Positions 36,072-48,533 are shown, numbered from the stretch's first letter. The stretch: DNA of 64,000 bases from Pomacea canaliculata (GCF_003073045.1 NC_037591.1:22849319-22913318); one strand, 5' to 3'. Numbers and translations: made by a program. The notes: generated from the letters alone by a model not told the origin.

Positions 36072-36340
36072 TCAGGGTTCACACAGGCAAATACTACACA
36101 AACATTAGAGAGGTCAGGGTTCACACAGGCAAATATTACACAAACATTAGAAAGGTCAGGGTTCACACAGGCAAATATTACACAAACATTAGAGAGGTCA
36201 GGGTTCACACAGGCAAATATTACACAAACATTAGAGAGGTCAGGGTTCACACAGGTAAATATTATACAAACATTAGAGAGGTCAGGGTTCACACAGGCAA
36301 ATATTACACAAACATTAGAGAGGTCAGGGTTCACACAGGG
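36072..36340. repeat. 42-bp minisatellite, six copies plus a partial seventh
   Basis: Units start tcagggttcacacaggcaaa at 36072, 36114, 36156, 36198, 36240, 36282 and (partial) 36324, with only a few substitutions. Because 42 is a multiple of 3 and the unit has few stops, long repetitive ORFs appear on both strands, for example repeating VHTGKYYTNIREVR. There is no start, splice or domain evidence for translation. The array lies just upstream of the ASB-like promoter. Confidence 0.9.
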
Positions 36341-36462
36341 GAAAAAATCAGCCCCCGTGAGGCAGAGCCCAAGCATGATGTAACGAGCTTAGCGTCAGAA
36401 AGAGCCCGGAGCTGGTCCACCTGTGGGTGGCTTCACCTGTGAGGTGAGTGAATGAATCGGGC

Positions 36463-36795
36463 GACGTCATCGGCGTTACGCAACATTTACCGAGTAGCCA
36501 ATAGGACGGCCGTGGACGGAGGGCTGACGTCAGGTGTTAGCTGGACAGGCGGAGTCCTCCGCACTGAGTACCTGTCCAATGATGTAATGATCATTGCCAC
36601 GTCACAGTGTCGAGGCACATGCGGGATATGCGTGGGTATATATATCCTTAGGTGGGAGAGGCGAGGGAGGAGGAAGGGACCGGGGATTTCAAGTTACCCA
36701 GTAGTCGCTAACAGTCGCTAACAGAAGTTGAAGTGAAGAAGTCTTAGTAAAAGTGGAGAGGACCAAGACAGTCAGGTGTGCTACGTGCTACAAAG
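36463..36795 (+). promoter_or_regulatory. Promoter and non-coding first exon of the + strand ASB-like gene
   Basis: Ordered elements: CRE-like gacgtcat (36463-36470), CCAAT (36498-36502), a full CRE tgacgtca (36525-36532), another acgtca near 36599, and a TATA run tatatatat (36637-36645). Transcription would start near 36670, and the first exon ends at donor ctacaaag/gtgagt (GT at 36796). The next acceptor, ttttgttgcag (to 37298), leads to the ATG at 37496. CRE sites suggest cAMP/CREB-type control, which is inference. Confidence 0.6.
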
Positions 36796-37495
36796 GTGAG
36801 TGCCTCATTTACTCACAACTCTTCATTTTGTCACTTCATTACAAGTTTCATTATAACATGCTTTGTATGTTTACCTTAAACATTGAAGGAAATAGGTTTT
36901 AGAAGTCATATTTCATAGGATGCTAATCCTCGTGACACTAACTGAATAAAATATTTTAGCGAGTGATTATTTACATCCTCGGATTAATGCAATTACAGCG
37001 TGGAACACACTGTAGCTAGGTAAAAGGTACAGGTGTATAGAATTTTAAAAAATAGTTTCCACCTTCGCGTGGTCATTCCCCGGAGTTCACGAAACAAGCG
37101 GATACATTTATGTTTCCACATCCTACCACATTTACAAGTTACCTGCACATCGGAAGTGTTGTCTTGAATATTGTTTCTACATTTTATCTTGATTTGTTTG
37201 CTTTTGTTTGTTTGTTTTATTGCTTTTGTAGTTTTGTGGATGGACTTGATTATTGATATATGCTAAGTGATTATAATACAATCTTAATTTTGTTGCAGGC
37301 AGAAGCTTCACAGTTCCACCACAGATGGTTGAAGTGTAGTTTCAATTCTCTGAAAACATTCTCATATCTCTGCGATTGCCAAAAAAGTAGCTCAAGTAGC
37401 CCAGGCTCATTAAAATACTCGTACTGTGTTTACACCTGAGAATAACTCTAAAGAAAAGTGCCAGTTAATTTCCTGAGAAAGTGTTTTTAATCTGA

Positions 37496-39310
37496 ATGGC
37501 TACAGTAATCAGTTCAGATAGTGCCTGCCTCTTGTGTCAGTGTATACAAGCACGCGACTTAGAAAGTGTTAGAACTTGTCTGATGGACTCACCTCACCTG
37601 GTCACGTGCACTAAAATGAGGGAATCCGCGTTTGACTGCTGCTTTATCATGGCAGTGATGAGAGAAATGCCCACCTGGCGGAACTGCTGTTGGATCACAG
37701 TAAAGATATTGATCAACTGTATGGAGACAACAGTGAGTCTCTTATTCATCTGGCTATCCGAGACGACGATGAAGAAATGGTGAAAGTGTTAATTCACTTT
37801 GGGGCCAATCTTAACATAACGACCGCTAAAGGTTACACTCCTCTGGGCCTGGCTTTGACCGTTGATCAGCCTAGAGGAACTGCAATTGCAAAAATACTGG
37901 TGAGATCAGGAGCTTTACCTAATATGAAAACTATCATTTCGTTCTGTGACAAAACAAAGTATACACCTTTACGTATTGCCTGTTTTAAAAGGAATTTGGA
38001 CTTTGTGAAGTTCCTTGTGGAGGAGACATTCACACAAAATGATGAATTCTTTGGAGATTACTGTGAAGAAACATCATCAGAAATAGTACTTCCATCTTCA
38101 ATCTGGAATGAACGTGACAACAAGCAATCCATGCTAGTCAAAGAGAAAGACAACAGTATGGCTTCCAAGTCAGGAAGGGAGGAAAGCTTAACTCAAAGAA
38201 TGAAGCATTTGTTAAATCAGGGCGCCGGGGATGTATCAACACCACTTTTCATGGCTGCTAGTGGTGGAGACCTCCATATTGTGGAATATTTGATTACAGC
38301 AGGCGCCGATCCTCATTTCGCCTGTTTGTCTGGCAACTTTTTGCATGCTGCTGTTAATAGTGAGTGCCTAGATGTCATCAAGAAAGGCTTTAAATTGGGT
38401 TGTAATGTCAACCACAGAAACGCTGTCGGTGACACTCCCCTTCACCTGGCGGGTCGACTTAATCTTGCAGAAATATGTGAACTTCTGCTGACCGGTGGTG
38501 CTGATTTGAAAGCTCTCAACAGGCGTGATCTGACACATGGGTCTGATGTCAATGCCGTCGACATGTAAGTTTGAACTAAAGTGCAATGTAATCCTCATTT
38601 TCGTGTCACTCCATAATGTTGAGATTTATGAGAACAGCAAACGATGCATGAAGGCAGACATGAACTAGTATTGCATTTTCGTAATTCAGAATGCTTCTTG
38701 TATCTCACTTAGTAATCAATTCATCAAACTGTGCTGTCACAGAGCAACTTACTCAACGGATCATGTTATCGACAAAGTCCGTATACCATGCTGGCGCGCA
38801 CACACACACACACACACACATATAATATTTTATGTTCATATGAATTACTAATTATGTACTTTATATTATTGAAAAACAAATAAGCATCAGAAATAATAAG
38901 CTGTCCATGCTTATCTAACTTGTTAGACTGAATGGTTTGGATGTAGAATCACCAAGCATATTGTCCGTTACATACTTTTATGATTTTTTTCTGTTTGCAG
39001 GAATAAAACACCATTCTACTTGTTTTTCGGAACCCACGAGGACACGATCAGGTTCCTCCTTCTGGCCGGAGCACGCTTGACAACACAGATGCTCACTGCA
39101 TCGCACTTTACCTCCCTTGTCACGATTGACGAAGACCTGTCGTTATGGATGCAGGAACACATCAGCCAGCCTCGGTCACTCCAGGCTCTCTGTGGTTTAA
39201 ACATCCGAAACCAGCTGATTAATGTCAGCAATGGCAAGAGCATCTTATGGAGGACTGAGGCTCTGGAAATCCCCAAACCACTCAAAGATCTGGTGTTTCT
39301 TAGAAAATGA
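37496..39310 (+). CDS. Ankyrin-repeat and SOCS-box (ASB-like) protein, short copy with a frame break
   Basis: Exon 2 (37299-38564) carries the ATG at 37496, and exon 3 is 39001-39310; the join reads AT/G, phase 2, with GT-AG ends. The N-terminus MATVISSDSACLLCQC matches the paralog at 44990 (MASVITSDAECILCKC). About six ankyrin repeats follow (HLAIRDDDEEMVKVLIHFGA and similar), then a linker and a second ankyrin block. The SOCS box is at the end: BC box PRSLQALCGLNIRNQL and Cul5-like box LEIPKPLKDLVFL. ASB proteins bring substrates to Elongin BC/Cullin-5 ubiquitin ligases. Compared with the paralog it lacks roughly 145 N-terminal residues, much of the linker and one late repeat. Near 37660 the frame shifts (agagaaatgccc against aggagaaatgccc), one base short. 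It may be a decaying copy or carry a sequence error. Confidence 0.75.
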
Positions 39311-39363
39311 ACTGGTTTCTTTAAAAAGAGATAAGGACATCGTGTGTCCTTTGCGTAATTGAC

Positions 39364-39369
39364 AATAAA
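39364..39369 (+). terminator. Polyadenylation signal AATAAA of the + strand ASB-like gene
   Basis: AATAAA lies 54 bases after the stop codon at 39308-39310, a usual position for a short 3' UTR. Confidence 0.6.
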
Positions 39370-39566
39370 ATCAGGATGAGAATCCGGCTCGGTTGTTGTT
39401 GTTATCAGTCTTACCTGTAACTGTTATCTATACACCTTTTTACGATCATCTTTTACTTCTTTCTTTTCTTTCTTTGTCTGCGTGTGTGTGTGTGTGTTGC
39501 TATTTCAGGCTATTTTTATCCGGTTCGCGTGGGGGTGGGGAGGGTCTAGGTGACTGTAGCAATGCC

Positions 39567-39606
39567 TGACGTCATGCCCTTGTTACGTCATGCCCTTGTT
39601 ACGTCA
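39567..39606 (+). promoter_or_regulatory. Tandem CRE-like elements, 16-bp period
   Basis: Three CRE-type octamers, tgacgtca (39567) and ttacgtca (39583 and 39599), are spaced exactly 16 bases apart within catgcccttgt repeats. Downstream is a mixed GC-rich and T-rich stretch and a donor-like cctctag/gtgagc (GT at about 40144). This could be the promoter and first exon of an unannotated + transcript, but no following coding exon was identified. Confidence 0.4.
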
Positions 39607-41720
39607 TGCTGTGCGCGGAGTCTCCACCGTTCTACATTTCGTCCTCCCTTCATTTCTTCCTTCCGTCACCTTCGTCGTTCGATCCTGCGCCGTGTGGTCA
39701 ACGAGGCAGCTCGGACTGTGGACCAGCAAAGGGTCCTTGCGCACATCGGACAGACAGTGCGGTGGAGGTCAGCGCGAGAGCGTCGCGTAAGGTCACAGAA
39801 AGTGGAGACAGTGTCAGCAGGACACAGTGTCTACATCTAACGTCAGGCCCGATGGTCTCAGGGGCAAGAACTGTGACAGCAGTGTGTGCTGGTGTTTGGC
39901 GGGTTTTTTTTATTATTATTACTTCCCTAACTACCATCTCATTACCATTTTTGTTTTGTTTTTTTTTTTTGCAAGGGGTAGTTCTTTTTCTTGCGTGTAC
40001 GTGTTAGTGTATTTCTTCTTTTTTTTTTCTTTCTCTATTTTATCTACATTTTTATTAAACTTCTTATTTGTACCGTTCATTTCGTGTTTGTTGTGGTCTA
40101 CGTTCATCAAAGGTTCGATACGTAGGTCATGTCCCACCTCTAGGTGAGCGAGTGTGTGTGTGTGTTCGTGCCGGCTGTGTATTCGGCGACGCTGGGGGCG
40201 ATCCGCGACAGTCTACACTATGTAATATCTACATACTAGTCAGCACTATGTCCTTATATACAATGTCTACACTATATGTCACGGGAGATATTTGCTTCCT
40301 CTCATGTTATTCGATCTGCCCCCGTCACTCCCCTGCGGCCAGATGGACGTGGCTGGTCATCCCACGTTGGTGTCACCTTAAACACTTTTATATTTACCTA
40401 GTTACCATTTCGCTGACCTATGCTTTCCATTGTTAATACATGTAGCTGTGCCCAGCCCGAAAATCGGCCGAAATACTGAGAAAAATCTGCAGATGGACCA
40501 GGGATTAAAAAATACTGTATATAATTCGAGTGACAAAGGACCACGTACTGGGCTTCGGATTGGAAAAGCAAAAACCCACTCGCCCACTATGTTTTTTTCT
40601 GATGAACTTCCTTAAACTTGAACCTTCCATAACTGATTTTTTTCATCGGTCTCTTCAAGCTTCGACTTTAAGAAGTTCGACTGTCATTATCATTGTAAGC
40701 TGAACATAGTAAAGACATTGCTTGAATTTTTTTATTCGCCAGGACCATGTGTTAAAGCAATGACTAATTAATTAAACTAAGGAAAATATTTTATATGAAT
40801 GCTCATTTAGGATCAGTCAGTGCACACACTTTACATCCAGACTTAAACCAGCTCACTAGGTTCACAGTTAAAGACAAAGAAATGCATTAGACAGAAAATT
40901 TAAATAATTGCTGTTATAAATTATATACTACCAAGATCAAAGAAAAATAATTATATTAATAAAAGCAGCTTTTACCAGAATTGTTTATGTTTTTATTATT
41001 GGAAAGTGGTCCTTAATATGTAAGAAATGCTTGGGAAATACTACAGGTGAAAGAAACTCTTAAGTTAGCAAAAGCATGCCATTTACTGCAGCATTCAGAC
41101 TGACACAGGTCACATTATCACTATAGTTTTGATCCAGGTCAATGATGTTAACTTATTTATCATCAATATGTTAACTTATTTCTCATCTCTCCAGGTAGCA
41201 TACACTATATTTATTAACAATTACAAAGAAAGCATTTTTGGTATTTGCACTCTAAAGGACTTTCAGCAGTATTTTAAAGATAACTGTTCGCAAAGATTTC
41301 TCAAAATTTTACAAAAACTCAAAAAACACATTATACTTATATTATTTTCATCATGTATATGGTACCTTTTCCTAAAAAAGTAGGAAAAGGTCTATCATGA
41401 GTTAAAAAGTAAAACAGTTAAAAAGTTACATCTATGATAAAGACTACAACAATATTTGCCCAGATACTTTTCTGATTTCATTGTCAATCAAGCAGAGCAC
41501 CATATAGCATCTTTATCTTTCTTGCTAAAATATTCTACTTTTGCTTTATCACACAGAAGAAAAAATTTATGCACAAAGCAAAAGGTTTCTACTGAATAGT
41601 TTCTAAGTTTTTATATTACTTTCAGAAGAAAAAGAATGACATTTCCTTTACAGGCATTTCTCTCCTCATCTGAATGCACAGAGTCTAAAGAAAATTGTAT
41701 ACACTCAAACAGAAAACTAT
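39607..41720. other. Region between the two convergent ASB-like genes, no gene confirmed
   Basis: Contains T-rich runs (39903-40050), a TG microsatellite near 40151 and AT-rich DNA from 40700. The several overlapping short ORFs at 39550-40150 lack motifs. Confidence 0.4.
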
Positions 41721-44700
41721 TCAGGAATCAATCATTTCAAAGCAGTCTTTTAAAAGCAGCAGATCTTTGAGACGACTTGGGATTGGCAAAGCTTCGATTC
41801 TCCACAATATGCTCCTGCCATTGCTGACGTTAATTAGGTGATTTCGAACACTTAAACAACTGAGAGCCTGCAGTGACCTTGGCTGGCTAATGTGTTGCCT
41901 TATCCATGATGATAGGGGCATGTTGTGCATAACACGGAGATTACGAGGGTATTGGCTGAGCATTTGTGGAGTGAAGTGTGCCCTGCCAGAAGGAGGAGTT
42001 TGAGTGTGGCTTCACGGTTGTTAAAGAAGGCCCAGTAGAGTGATGATGTGCTGCTGCAAGCAGAAAGTCACAATAAAGATAACTAAAATCATATAACAAT
42101 ATTTAATTATCAAAATACTTTAAAATCTACATTGAATTCAAACCACTCAGTATCATAAATCCCATTGATAAGCATTTGCAACTTAATACTAATGCTGTTA
42201 CAATTGTTTATCAAGCCATCATTGGCATATCTCAAAAATCATACACAAACATAAATTTACAGTCTATACCTCAGTGGCACTGATTAATAAATTGGAATGT
42301 TTAATGTACCAACGGTGTAAATGACACAAAACTTAAAAATGGCTCTCTCTAGTCTATATGTATATATATCAAGAGAGAGGGGTGAGCTGAACATATGAAT
42401 AGCGGAGACAATAATGTGGTGATCAGGAGTTCACATGGGGCACAGCGAGTTCTATGGGTTGATAAATGAAGGAGTATCAAGGCGTATTAGATACAGTATT
42501 GAATAATATCTTTCATGATCATTTGCCTATGTAATATAGTTCATATTTCCTATGTTGACTTCTACACTTCTAGATCACAGGGACATTAAATTGTAATTGT
42601 GCTAGTGTGCTAAATAAAGTTCAGACTTACTTGTCATCGACTGCATCTATGGCAGAACCATGCTGTATCAAGATCCTGGCATTTTTCTCACAGCCAAAGT
42701 ACACACTACCCAGGAGAGCTGTCTCACCAAACCTGTCACGTGCATTCATATCAGCACCCCTGGTCACCAGGAGTTCACAAGCTTCTGGGAGATCAATGCG
42801 ACTCACTAAAATTAGAGGAGTATTACCAAAAGAGTTGCAGTGATTGATATCACAGTCTATTTCAAAGCCTTTCTTTATCACATCTATGTTCTGACTCAGA
42901 ACAGCAGCATGAAAAAAGTTTCCATGCACACAGAAGAAGTCAGCATCTGCTCCTGCTTTAAGCAAGTATTCCACAATCTGGAGGTCTCCATTAAAAGCAG
43001 CCATGAAAAGTGGTGTTGATCCATCAACAGTTCCCTGATTTAGCAAGTGCCTTAGCCTCTGTGTTTGGCATTTTTGCTTTACCTCGATTTCTGATCTAGA
43101 AGTCGTGTTGTTATTTTTACCTTGCATGTGCACATTTTTCTCGATTGGTTTTGCATAATTTTGTTCAAGATGTTGAAGGTTTTCAAAGATTCTTTCTTCT
43201 TCCCTTTTAGAACCAAATTCATTCTGGAAAACAAGTTTTTCAAGAGCAAATTGAGAGTTTTCATGAGGTTGACTATCAACAGGGACTGCAACAGAAGCAC
43301 TAGTTCCAGGAATATTTGCTTCAAAGTCATCATCTGCAGAGGCTGTTATTTCTTCCTTAATTTCTTGACTTTCTCTGTCTGCTTCAGGTTTTGCATGTAA
43401 AGAATCTAGCAAGAAATCTGAACCATCTGCATTATTGACCTGTGCTAAGGCATCATGAGTGTCATCGTGCTTTTCATTTGCACTGCTTTGAGTTGGCTGA
43501 CTAACAGCTGTTTCTGCCCATCTTGTACCAGTTTTATCATTATCTAGTTCTTGTTCTTTGGGATGGGAAGTGCTTGAAAGTCTGGAAGAGCCTAGATCAT
43601 TTAAATGATTTGAAGAATATCCATCATCATTATGAGATCTCAAGGACAAATCTGGCTGTAAAAGCCTGACTTCTGCTGGTTGATCTGATGAGGCTGATAT
43701 GCCAGAGACATCATTTCCAGTACTGTATCTGCTGCATGGGGGATCCAGGCCAGCCCTTTCATAAAGATTGAAGAATGTATTCCTGTTAAACATTCGTCTT
43801 GGTGAAAATCTAGAAGGAATTCTTGGTCGCCCAAATATATCAACTTGCCCTCCTTGCTTTCTGTAATATCGAAAGTTATTCCAACTTGAAGACGGGATTA
43901 ATATTTCTGATGCTGTTTCTTCCAAATAATCTCCCAGAAATTTATCATTTTGTATGAATGCCTCTTCCACAAGAAACTTCACAAATTCAAAATTACCTTT
44001 AAAACAGGCAATATGTAAAGGTGTATAGATCTTCTGGAAAAAGGAAATAATAGTTTTCTTATTAGGAAAAGCTCCTGATCGCACCAGTATTTTTGCAATT
44101 GCAGTTCCTCTAGGCTGAGCAAGGGTCAAAGCCAGGCCCAGAGGGGTATGACCTTGAGTGCTAGCTTTGTTGAGATTGGCCCCAAAGTGAATTAACACTT
44201 TGACCATCTCTTCGTCATCTTCTCGGATAGCTAGATGAATAGGTGATTCCAGGCTGTCTCCATATGCTTGATCCACATCTTCACCATGATCTAACAGTAG
44301 TTCTGCCAGGTGGGCATTTCTCCTGATAATAGCAATGACCAATGGACAGTTGATGGTGAACAACTCACTGCCAGGTGAGATAGTGCTAAGGAAGTGCAAG
44401 TCTGCACCATACTGGATTAGCATGTCCGAAACAGCTGGGTTCTTATTTAATGCCAGCTGTATAGGTACAAGGCTGCCACAACATGGGGCATTGACTTGAC
44501 CTCCATGTTTTAACAAAAGTTCCACTAAAGAGACTTCATTCAGCAGAATTGCCAGTCCAAGTGCATTTATGTCCTCTGAGCTATCCTGCATGTTAACATC
44601 TGCCCCAAAGTCAAGCATCATGCCAAGGAGGTGTTCATCGTGAGTTGAAAGAGCAGCCATGAGTGGTGTTTCCACACCTGTCCTATAATTGATCCTTACT

Positions 44701-44990
44701 CCTGCTCCCAGTAAGTTAGCTATAATTTCCAGCACATCTGTTCTTTTGCTTGAGCTAAAAACTGAGGGGCTTTTCCATACATCTGATTTCAGCACGTGAT
44801 CTTCCCGTGATGCACTGAGAAAATTTTGGTAAAATTTAATGAGTTTATACACTGAACTGTTCTCAGGGCAAGTGCAAAAGCGAGGTGCAGCATTTACATC
44901 CTTAAGGTACCATTTGACACCTTCCAAGTCTCCTGCATCTATACACTTACACAAGATGCATTCAGCATCAGAAGTGATTACTGAAGCCAT
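41721..44990 (-). CDS. Ankyrin-repeat and SOCS-box (ASB-like) protein, long copy
   Basis: Exon 1 (44990-42631) is a single clean 2.36-kb frame. The donor gacaa/gtaagt leads to a last exon starting at 42053 or 42050 (tandem acceptor ttgcagcag) and ending with the stop at 41721. Residues about 85-345 hold some seven ankyrin repeats (TPLGLALTLAQPRGTAIA and others), 375-655 a polar Ser/Glu/Asp-rich linker probably disordered, and 660-787 four more repeats. The last exon carries the SOCS box: PRSLQALSCLSVRNHL (Elongin BC contact) and LPIPSRLKDLLLL (Cullin-5 contact). Between LLLLAG and AHFTPQM the exon is one base short of the paralog (ggcagggcac against ggccggagcac), so the SOCS box falls out of frame as written. 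The expected role is a substrate adaptor of a Cullin-5 ubiquitin ligase. An acceptor-like tttctag just before the ATG suggests an upstream 5' UTR exon. Confidence 0.82.
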
Positions 44991-46010
44991 TCACCTCTCT
45001 TTCTAGAAATTTTATAACAATTTGCATGTGTCTTTATCCTCTGTAAGAAATTTTTTGTAGCTTTGTCTTGACTGTTTCTGTCACTTGGAAAATAAGAGCC
45101 AGAAAGATACCCTGAAACCACCTGTTCTCTAAAACTATGAAACTTTTGTCTGCAACAAAACATTTGATCGATATTATTTACAAAAATGATCAAAATAATA
45201 GATCAAAACTATATTATATACAAATAAAAATACATGGCAATAATATTAAATAAAATACTTAAAAACGTACAAATGATTATGTAACAACAATAAATGCAAT
45301 TCAGATTTTTCTGACTTCCTATCTTCATGTAATATGCTCAATGGTTCTAGGATATGTAATAGAGAATCTACGATCATACCAAGATGTTTCAAACTTTACT
45401 GATCATTTCAGCGTGTAATTTTTTCTTAGTTACTCTTTATATTAAAACTATGTTATCAATCCTGATTTTTATTCCTATAATCTTCCTCTTATTCATATGT
45501 CAAATAAAAATATTATGTGATGGCAAAGATGAATATAAATTATATATACCTATAAACATGTTGCCCCATCACATTAGGTAAGTGAATTATTATAGGTCTT
45601 AATCTTTTAACATTTCCTTAAGGCTTTACGGGATATTTTCTCCATAAACTTATATCATTCATGATTACTAGGTGTTTTGCAAAAATGTCTTACTCTTTCA
45701 ACTGGCAGTATTTCCAACAATCCGCCTCACAGACTTTTCTGATCTATATTGTCCGTCTGCTGCAACGGGTTTGCTCACTACAGGTTATCTCCCTTCACAT
45801 GCGGACCTCTAAATGATAGTTGCGTAAAGAAGAGCAATTTACCTATTTAAGTAATCTGATACATGCATATAATTGTTTCTACAATTATATAAGAGGAAAA
45901 GGAATTTAGCTATATTATTTATGAAATATTGTAATAGCAATGAACAGTTACGCTAATGCTGTCGGTGTCGAAGTGTCGACTTTACGTCTGTGGCGCGAGA
46001 ATTGTTGAAA
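44991..46010. promoter_or_regulatory. Divergent intergenic region between the ASB-like gene and centrin-3
   Basis: About 1.0 kb separates the two start codons, which point away from each other. The centrin side has GC-richer sequence (ctttacgtctgtggcgcgag at 45979-45998) directly before the ATG and no TATA box, as usual for housekeeping genes. Both genes may share a bidirectional promoter; this is inferred from spacing alone. Confidence 0.4.
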
Positions 46011-48533
46011 ATGAGTTTGTCGTTAAGGTAAAGATTTTCCCCTTGTGTTTACGAAGAAGCTGTAATAGAGTTAATGTTATGCACGAATAACGCATGGTTT
46101 ACAAGATATGGCATTAATCTGGTTACTTTTTTAACTAATGCTTTCAAGCAGAGAAATAATTAACAACTTTCATGTTGTTATAGAAGATTCGTAGTTCAGT
46201 GTTTCATGTCTGAACCTGTATGTTTTTTTCCTTATTTGTCAACGTTTTTATTCTTTTCTCACTATTATGCTACTTTTAAGTATTTTTTATGACCCAGGGC
46301 AGAGTTGTCTCTAGACAAAAATAAGAAGAAGAAGAAAAGAGAACTCTCTGATGAACAAAAACAGGAATTAAAGAAGCTTTTGATCTATTTGATACAGACA
46401 AAGATCGTGCCATAGATTATCATGAACTGAAGGTGAGTGGTGGATTGTGGGGTACAGAAAGCGTAATAAATGAAACACATACACGCATCATTGCCTAGTG
46501 TCATCACTGTAAAATGTAGAATTTAGAAGCAATTAATACATGTAGCTCATAAATTATGGTGCCATCAGGTAAGGGCATGATATTGTCACTAGCTGTAAAT
46601 TCAAGAGTTATTTGACAATTAAAAATTAAAATTTTCAGTTAGAATTTACTGTCGCCAAGTATGAAGAAAAGATCAAAGATTACACTTTTCTAGAAGTAGA
46701 AATGTGTTCATCATCTGTATGCTGTATTGGTAACTAAAGTTTGGTTTATTAGTTTTGCTCAAGAGGGCTTAGTACTATGAGAAGTTCATTGTTTTATTGT
46801 AAGAGTAACATAAATTTTCTTAATAAATAAGCTTAAACATTTCTGTAGGTGGCTATGAGAGCTCTAGGCTTTGATGTCAAGAAAGCAGATGTGCTTAAAA
46901 TTCTGCGTGACTATGACCGAGAAGGAACAGGCAAAATCTCCTTTGATGATTTTAATGAAACAAGTGAGTGAATATTTAAAATATAACAGCTTTTGAATTA
47001 TTGCTTTACACTCTAGTTGTGTTGTCACTCCGTGATATAGCCTTAGTTTCTGACATGGCATAAAACACAATCAACTAACCTCTAGTTGTGTTGTTTACTT
47101 ACAATTTTTATTTTAGTCTTTTCTTTTAATTATGTGACTATGTGGGGTAGTCTATGTTAAGATTGATGGAGAAGCAAATCTTAGTGATTAGGGCAATAGC
47201 ATTCAATGCCTGTGGGGTGCAGACCCAAATGTTAAATGGGTGCTGAATTCTTAAAGGACTAGGAGTAGATATTGACACCGCCCTGACAAAAAGCTGGCCT
47301 CAGGTGTGATCTTTAACACCTTATAATGACTGTAAGGTCATAAAATTACCTTTTCCTTTTTATCATTGTTTACTGTCTCACCATTTTATGCTAAGATAAT
47401 TAATGGCTCATAATTTAAGCAGTTTATTGCGATACAGTTACAGATTCCTCATCATTATCAAACATTTTACAAATTACAGAGAATAAAATATGTACTGTTT
47501 GTCAACATTCATTCATAATATTAATAATTAATTTTAGATATTTAAACGGAACAGCAGCATCCAAATTAACTATTTTGAAACTGTGATGTATTGCAGTATA
47601 AGAACATTTTTGTTTTCTCTCTTTTTGTTAGTGACAGACATGATGTTAGAGAGAGATCCCCAGAAGAAATTTTGAAAGCCTTTAAGCTATTTGATGATGA
47701 TAATTCAGGCAAGATCAGCCTTCGCAACTTGCGCCGAGTGGCACGGTAGGGCAGGCACTTTTAGATTCTGATCTTATAAGAGCATCAGCCTCAGATTTAT
47801 AGTTTCCTAATGATCTATTATATGCAACTTAAGTCTTGGCTAGATTGCTGTTTTTTGATTGATTGTTTGTTTGTTTTTTTAATTTGGACAGTACTGAAAG
47901 ATGTGTGTTTTCAGAGTTATTAATACATTTTCTAATGCTTTAGATAGAATGTGAAGAATGCATGTATTTTTATGTCTACAGGGAGTTGGGTGAAAACATG
48001 ACTGATGAAGAACTTAGAGCAATGATAGATGAGTTTGATCGAGATGGTGACGGGGAAAGTGAGTCAGACACAAATTCATTAACTTTGTACTTGTAGTTGA
48101 ATCCCTCCATCTTTCTTTCTGTTTCTCTCTGTGTCTCTTTCGGCTGTGCTTGAGTGGATTGGTTGGCAGATGGGAGGCTGAAAAGTTACATCCTTTCTTT
48201 TAAAAGTTCTGAAGCATTAAAAATTTGCTGTTTTTTCTGAATTAAAAATTATAATTTTTTTTTATTTGGAGCACTTTTCTTTTATTATATTGTTTTGTGA
48301 TTCTGGTCTTTTACTTAGTATCATGTGCTTTTCAGGTCTTTGTGCCTATCCCCATTAGTTGCTTAATCTTTCATTTTCTTTTATAAATTCTCATTTATAA
48401 ACTTTTTCATATACTTAGACATTCATAAATAAGATTTGGATTAAGGATTCTCAGTTAAACGTTTGGTTTCATTTGTGTGTTTGTTTTAGTTAATGAAGAG
48501 GAGTTTATAGCAATCATAACAGGTGACACATAG
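46011..48533 (+). CDS. CETN3: Centrin-3
   Basis: Six exons: 46011-46027, 46298-46432, 46849-46963, 47632-47745, 47982-48058 and 48490-48533, all with GT-AG introns. The protein starts [17 protein letters not shown] and ends [12 protein letters not shown], like vertebrate centrin-3 (ending EEFIAIMTGDI) rather than centrin-1/2. Four EF hands are visible: [36 protein letters not shown] and DRDGDGEINEEE. Centrins are calcium-binding proteins of centrioles and basal bodies. The exons total 502 bases. One base is missing in exon 2 (ttaaagaagctt, where ELKEAFDLF is expected) and one in exon 4 (ccccagaagaaa, where QEEILKAF is expected). Restoring both would give 504 bases, 167 residues plus stop, exactly the usual length. 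Intact splice sites and otherwise perfect conservation favour sequence errors over a pseudogene. Confidence 0.9.

Noticed and set aside
36012-36442. Long repetitive ORFs on both strands
   Set aside because: They are produced by the 42-bp minisatellite, whose unit is a multiple of three; no splice or start context.
39551-40210. Second solo LTR, suggested by the enhancer-like repeats, T-rich part and gcgaca end
   Set aside because: gtcta occurs on both sides but does not sit next to TG...CA termini, so the boundaries do not hold.
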